From assembly GCA_036397635.1 (NCBI GenBank), contig DASWIP010000023.1:1-31051 (forward strand): 31,051 nt of DNA, written 5' to 3'. The position numbers and the translations under genes are program-made. Each line of letters opens with the position of its first letter. The first letter of the stretch is position 1. Shown piece after piece: positions 30,906 through 31,051 of the stretch. Source of the stretch: DASWIP01 sp036397635. GTDB lineage: Bacteria > Actinomycetota > AC-67. The notes under the pieces are model-generated. The model saw nothing but the letters and a program-made list of their open reading frames with translations. It had not been told where the DNA came from and did no database searches.

Positions 30906-31051
30906 TCACCGCATGAGCCGGCGCAGACGGAGGAGCCTCCCTATCCGATGGCGGGTCCCACGTGCGCCCTGGGGCCATCCGGGAACGGGTTCGTCGCTCG
31001 AATCCAGTCGCGCGAGCAGCGACACCGAGCGCTCGAACTCCTCGACCGCCT
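30906..31051 (-). CDS. 3' end of a minus-strand gene running off the window
   Basis: The last 146 bases read on the minus strand as AVEEFERSVSLLARLDSSDE ... RIGRLLRLRRLMR, ending in TGA (complement at 30906-30908). Codon third positions are mostly G or C. The 47 residues include an acidic helix and a very basic C-terminus. The 5' part lies beyond position 31051, so no function can be given. Confidence 0.4.
   Translation of the reverse strand, partial: AVEEFERSVSLLARLDSSDEPVPGWPQGARGTRHRIGRLLRLRRLMR

Overview
The window is about 31 kb of high-GC DNA with many GTG starts and frequent 4-nt ATGA/GTGA gene overlaps. Together with a large LuxR-type ATPase regulator, a cyclase-STAND regulator, a PccB-type carboxyltransferase and several small toxin-antitoxin (TA) loci, this points to an actinobacterium (Actinomycetota), probably not a well-studied lineage because the enoyl-ACP reductase is of the FabL type. 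I have no database result behind the taxon; it is an inference from gene families and composition.

Left end (1-1.9 kb): a decayed integration scar. It holds a LuxR-like N-terminal fragment, a truncated AbiEi-like antitoxin, a frameshifted AbiEii-like toxin, a small inverted repeat, and the 3' 44 bases of a tRNA with a CAU anticodon that look like the att site of an element.

1.9-11.1 kb: a secretion and esterase region. A small secreted protein diverges from a TolB-like beta-propeller protein. A 921-aa LuxR-family ATPase regulator follows, then a DUF6351 predicted hydrolase, a Cys-rich secreted protein and a secretory lipase interrupted by one in-frame TAG. The same palindrome (CATCCGTA-N5-TACGGAT) sits in front of both the beta-propeller gene and the DUF6351 gene, on either side of the regulator, suggesting a local regulon.

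11.1-18.1 kb: a cyclase/STAND-ATPase regulator carrying three +1 frameshifts, then on the minus strand a four-PAS histidine kinase overlapping a degenerate-GGDEF/EAL protein, a likely sensor to c-di-GMP phosphodiesterase pair.

18.3-20.7 kb: a small TA locus with a palindromic operator (its toxin has a -1 frameshift), an alpha/beta hydrolase, a 45-aa coupled ORF and a TetR regulator.

20.7-28.8 kb: a compact type II fatty-acid synthesis operon, fabD-fabH-fabG-acpP-fabF-(acpS remnant)-fabL-(carrier-like domain without a target lysine)-accD-bioB. It starts from a recognisable promoter flanked by TTAC-N5-GTAA sites that also lie in front of the divergent TetR gene. Together the genes cover malonyl loading, condensation, both reductions, carboxyltransfer and supply of the biotin cofactor.

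28.8-31.05 kb: a PIN toxin/AbrB antitoxin pair and, divergently, an XRE antitoxin/nucleotidyltransferase pair with a palindrome over its promoter, then a small unknown gene and the 3' end of a gene that runs off the window.
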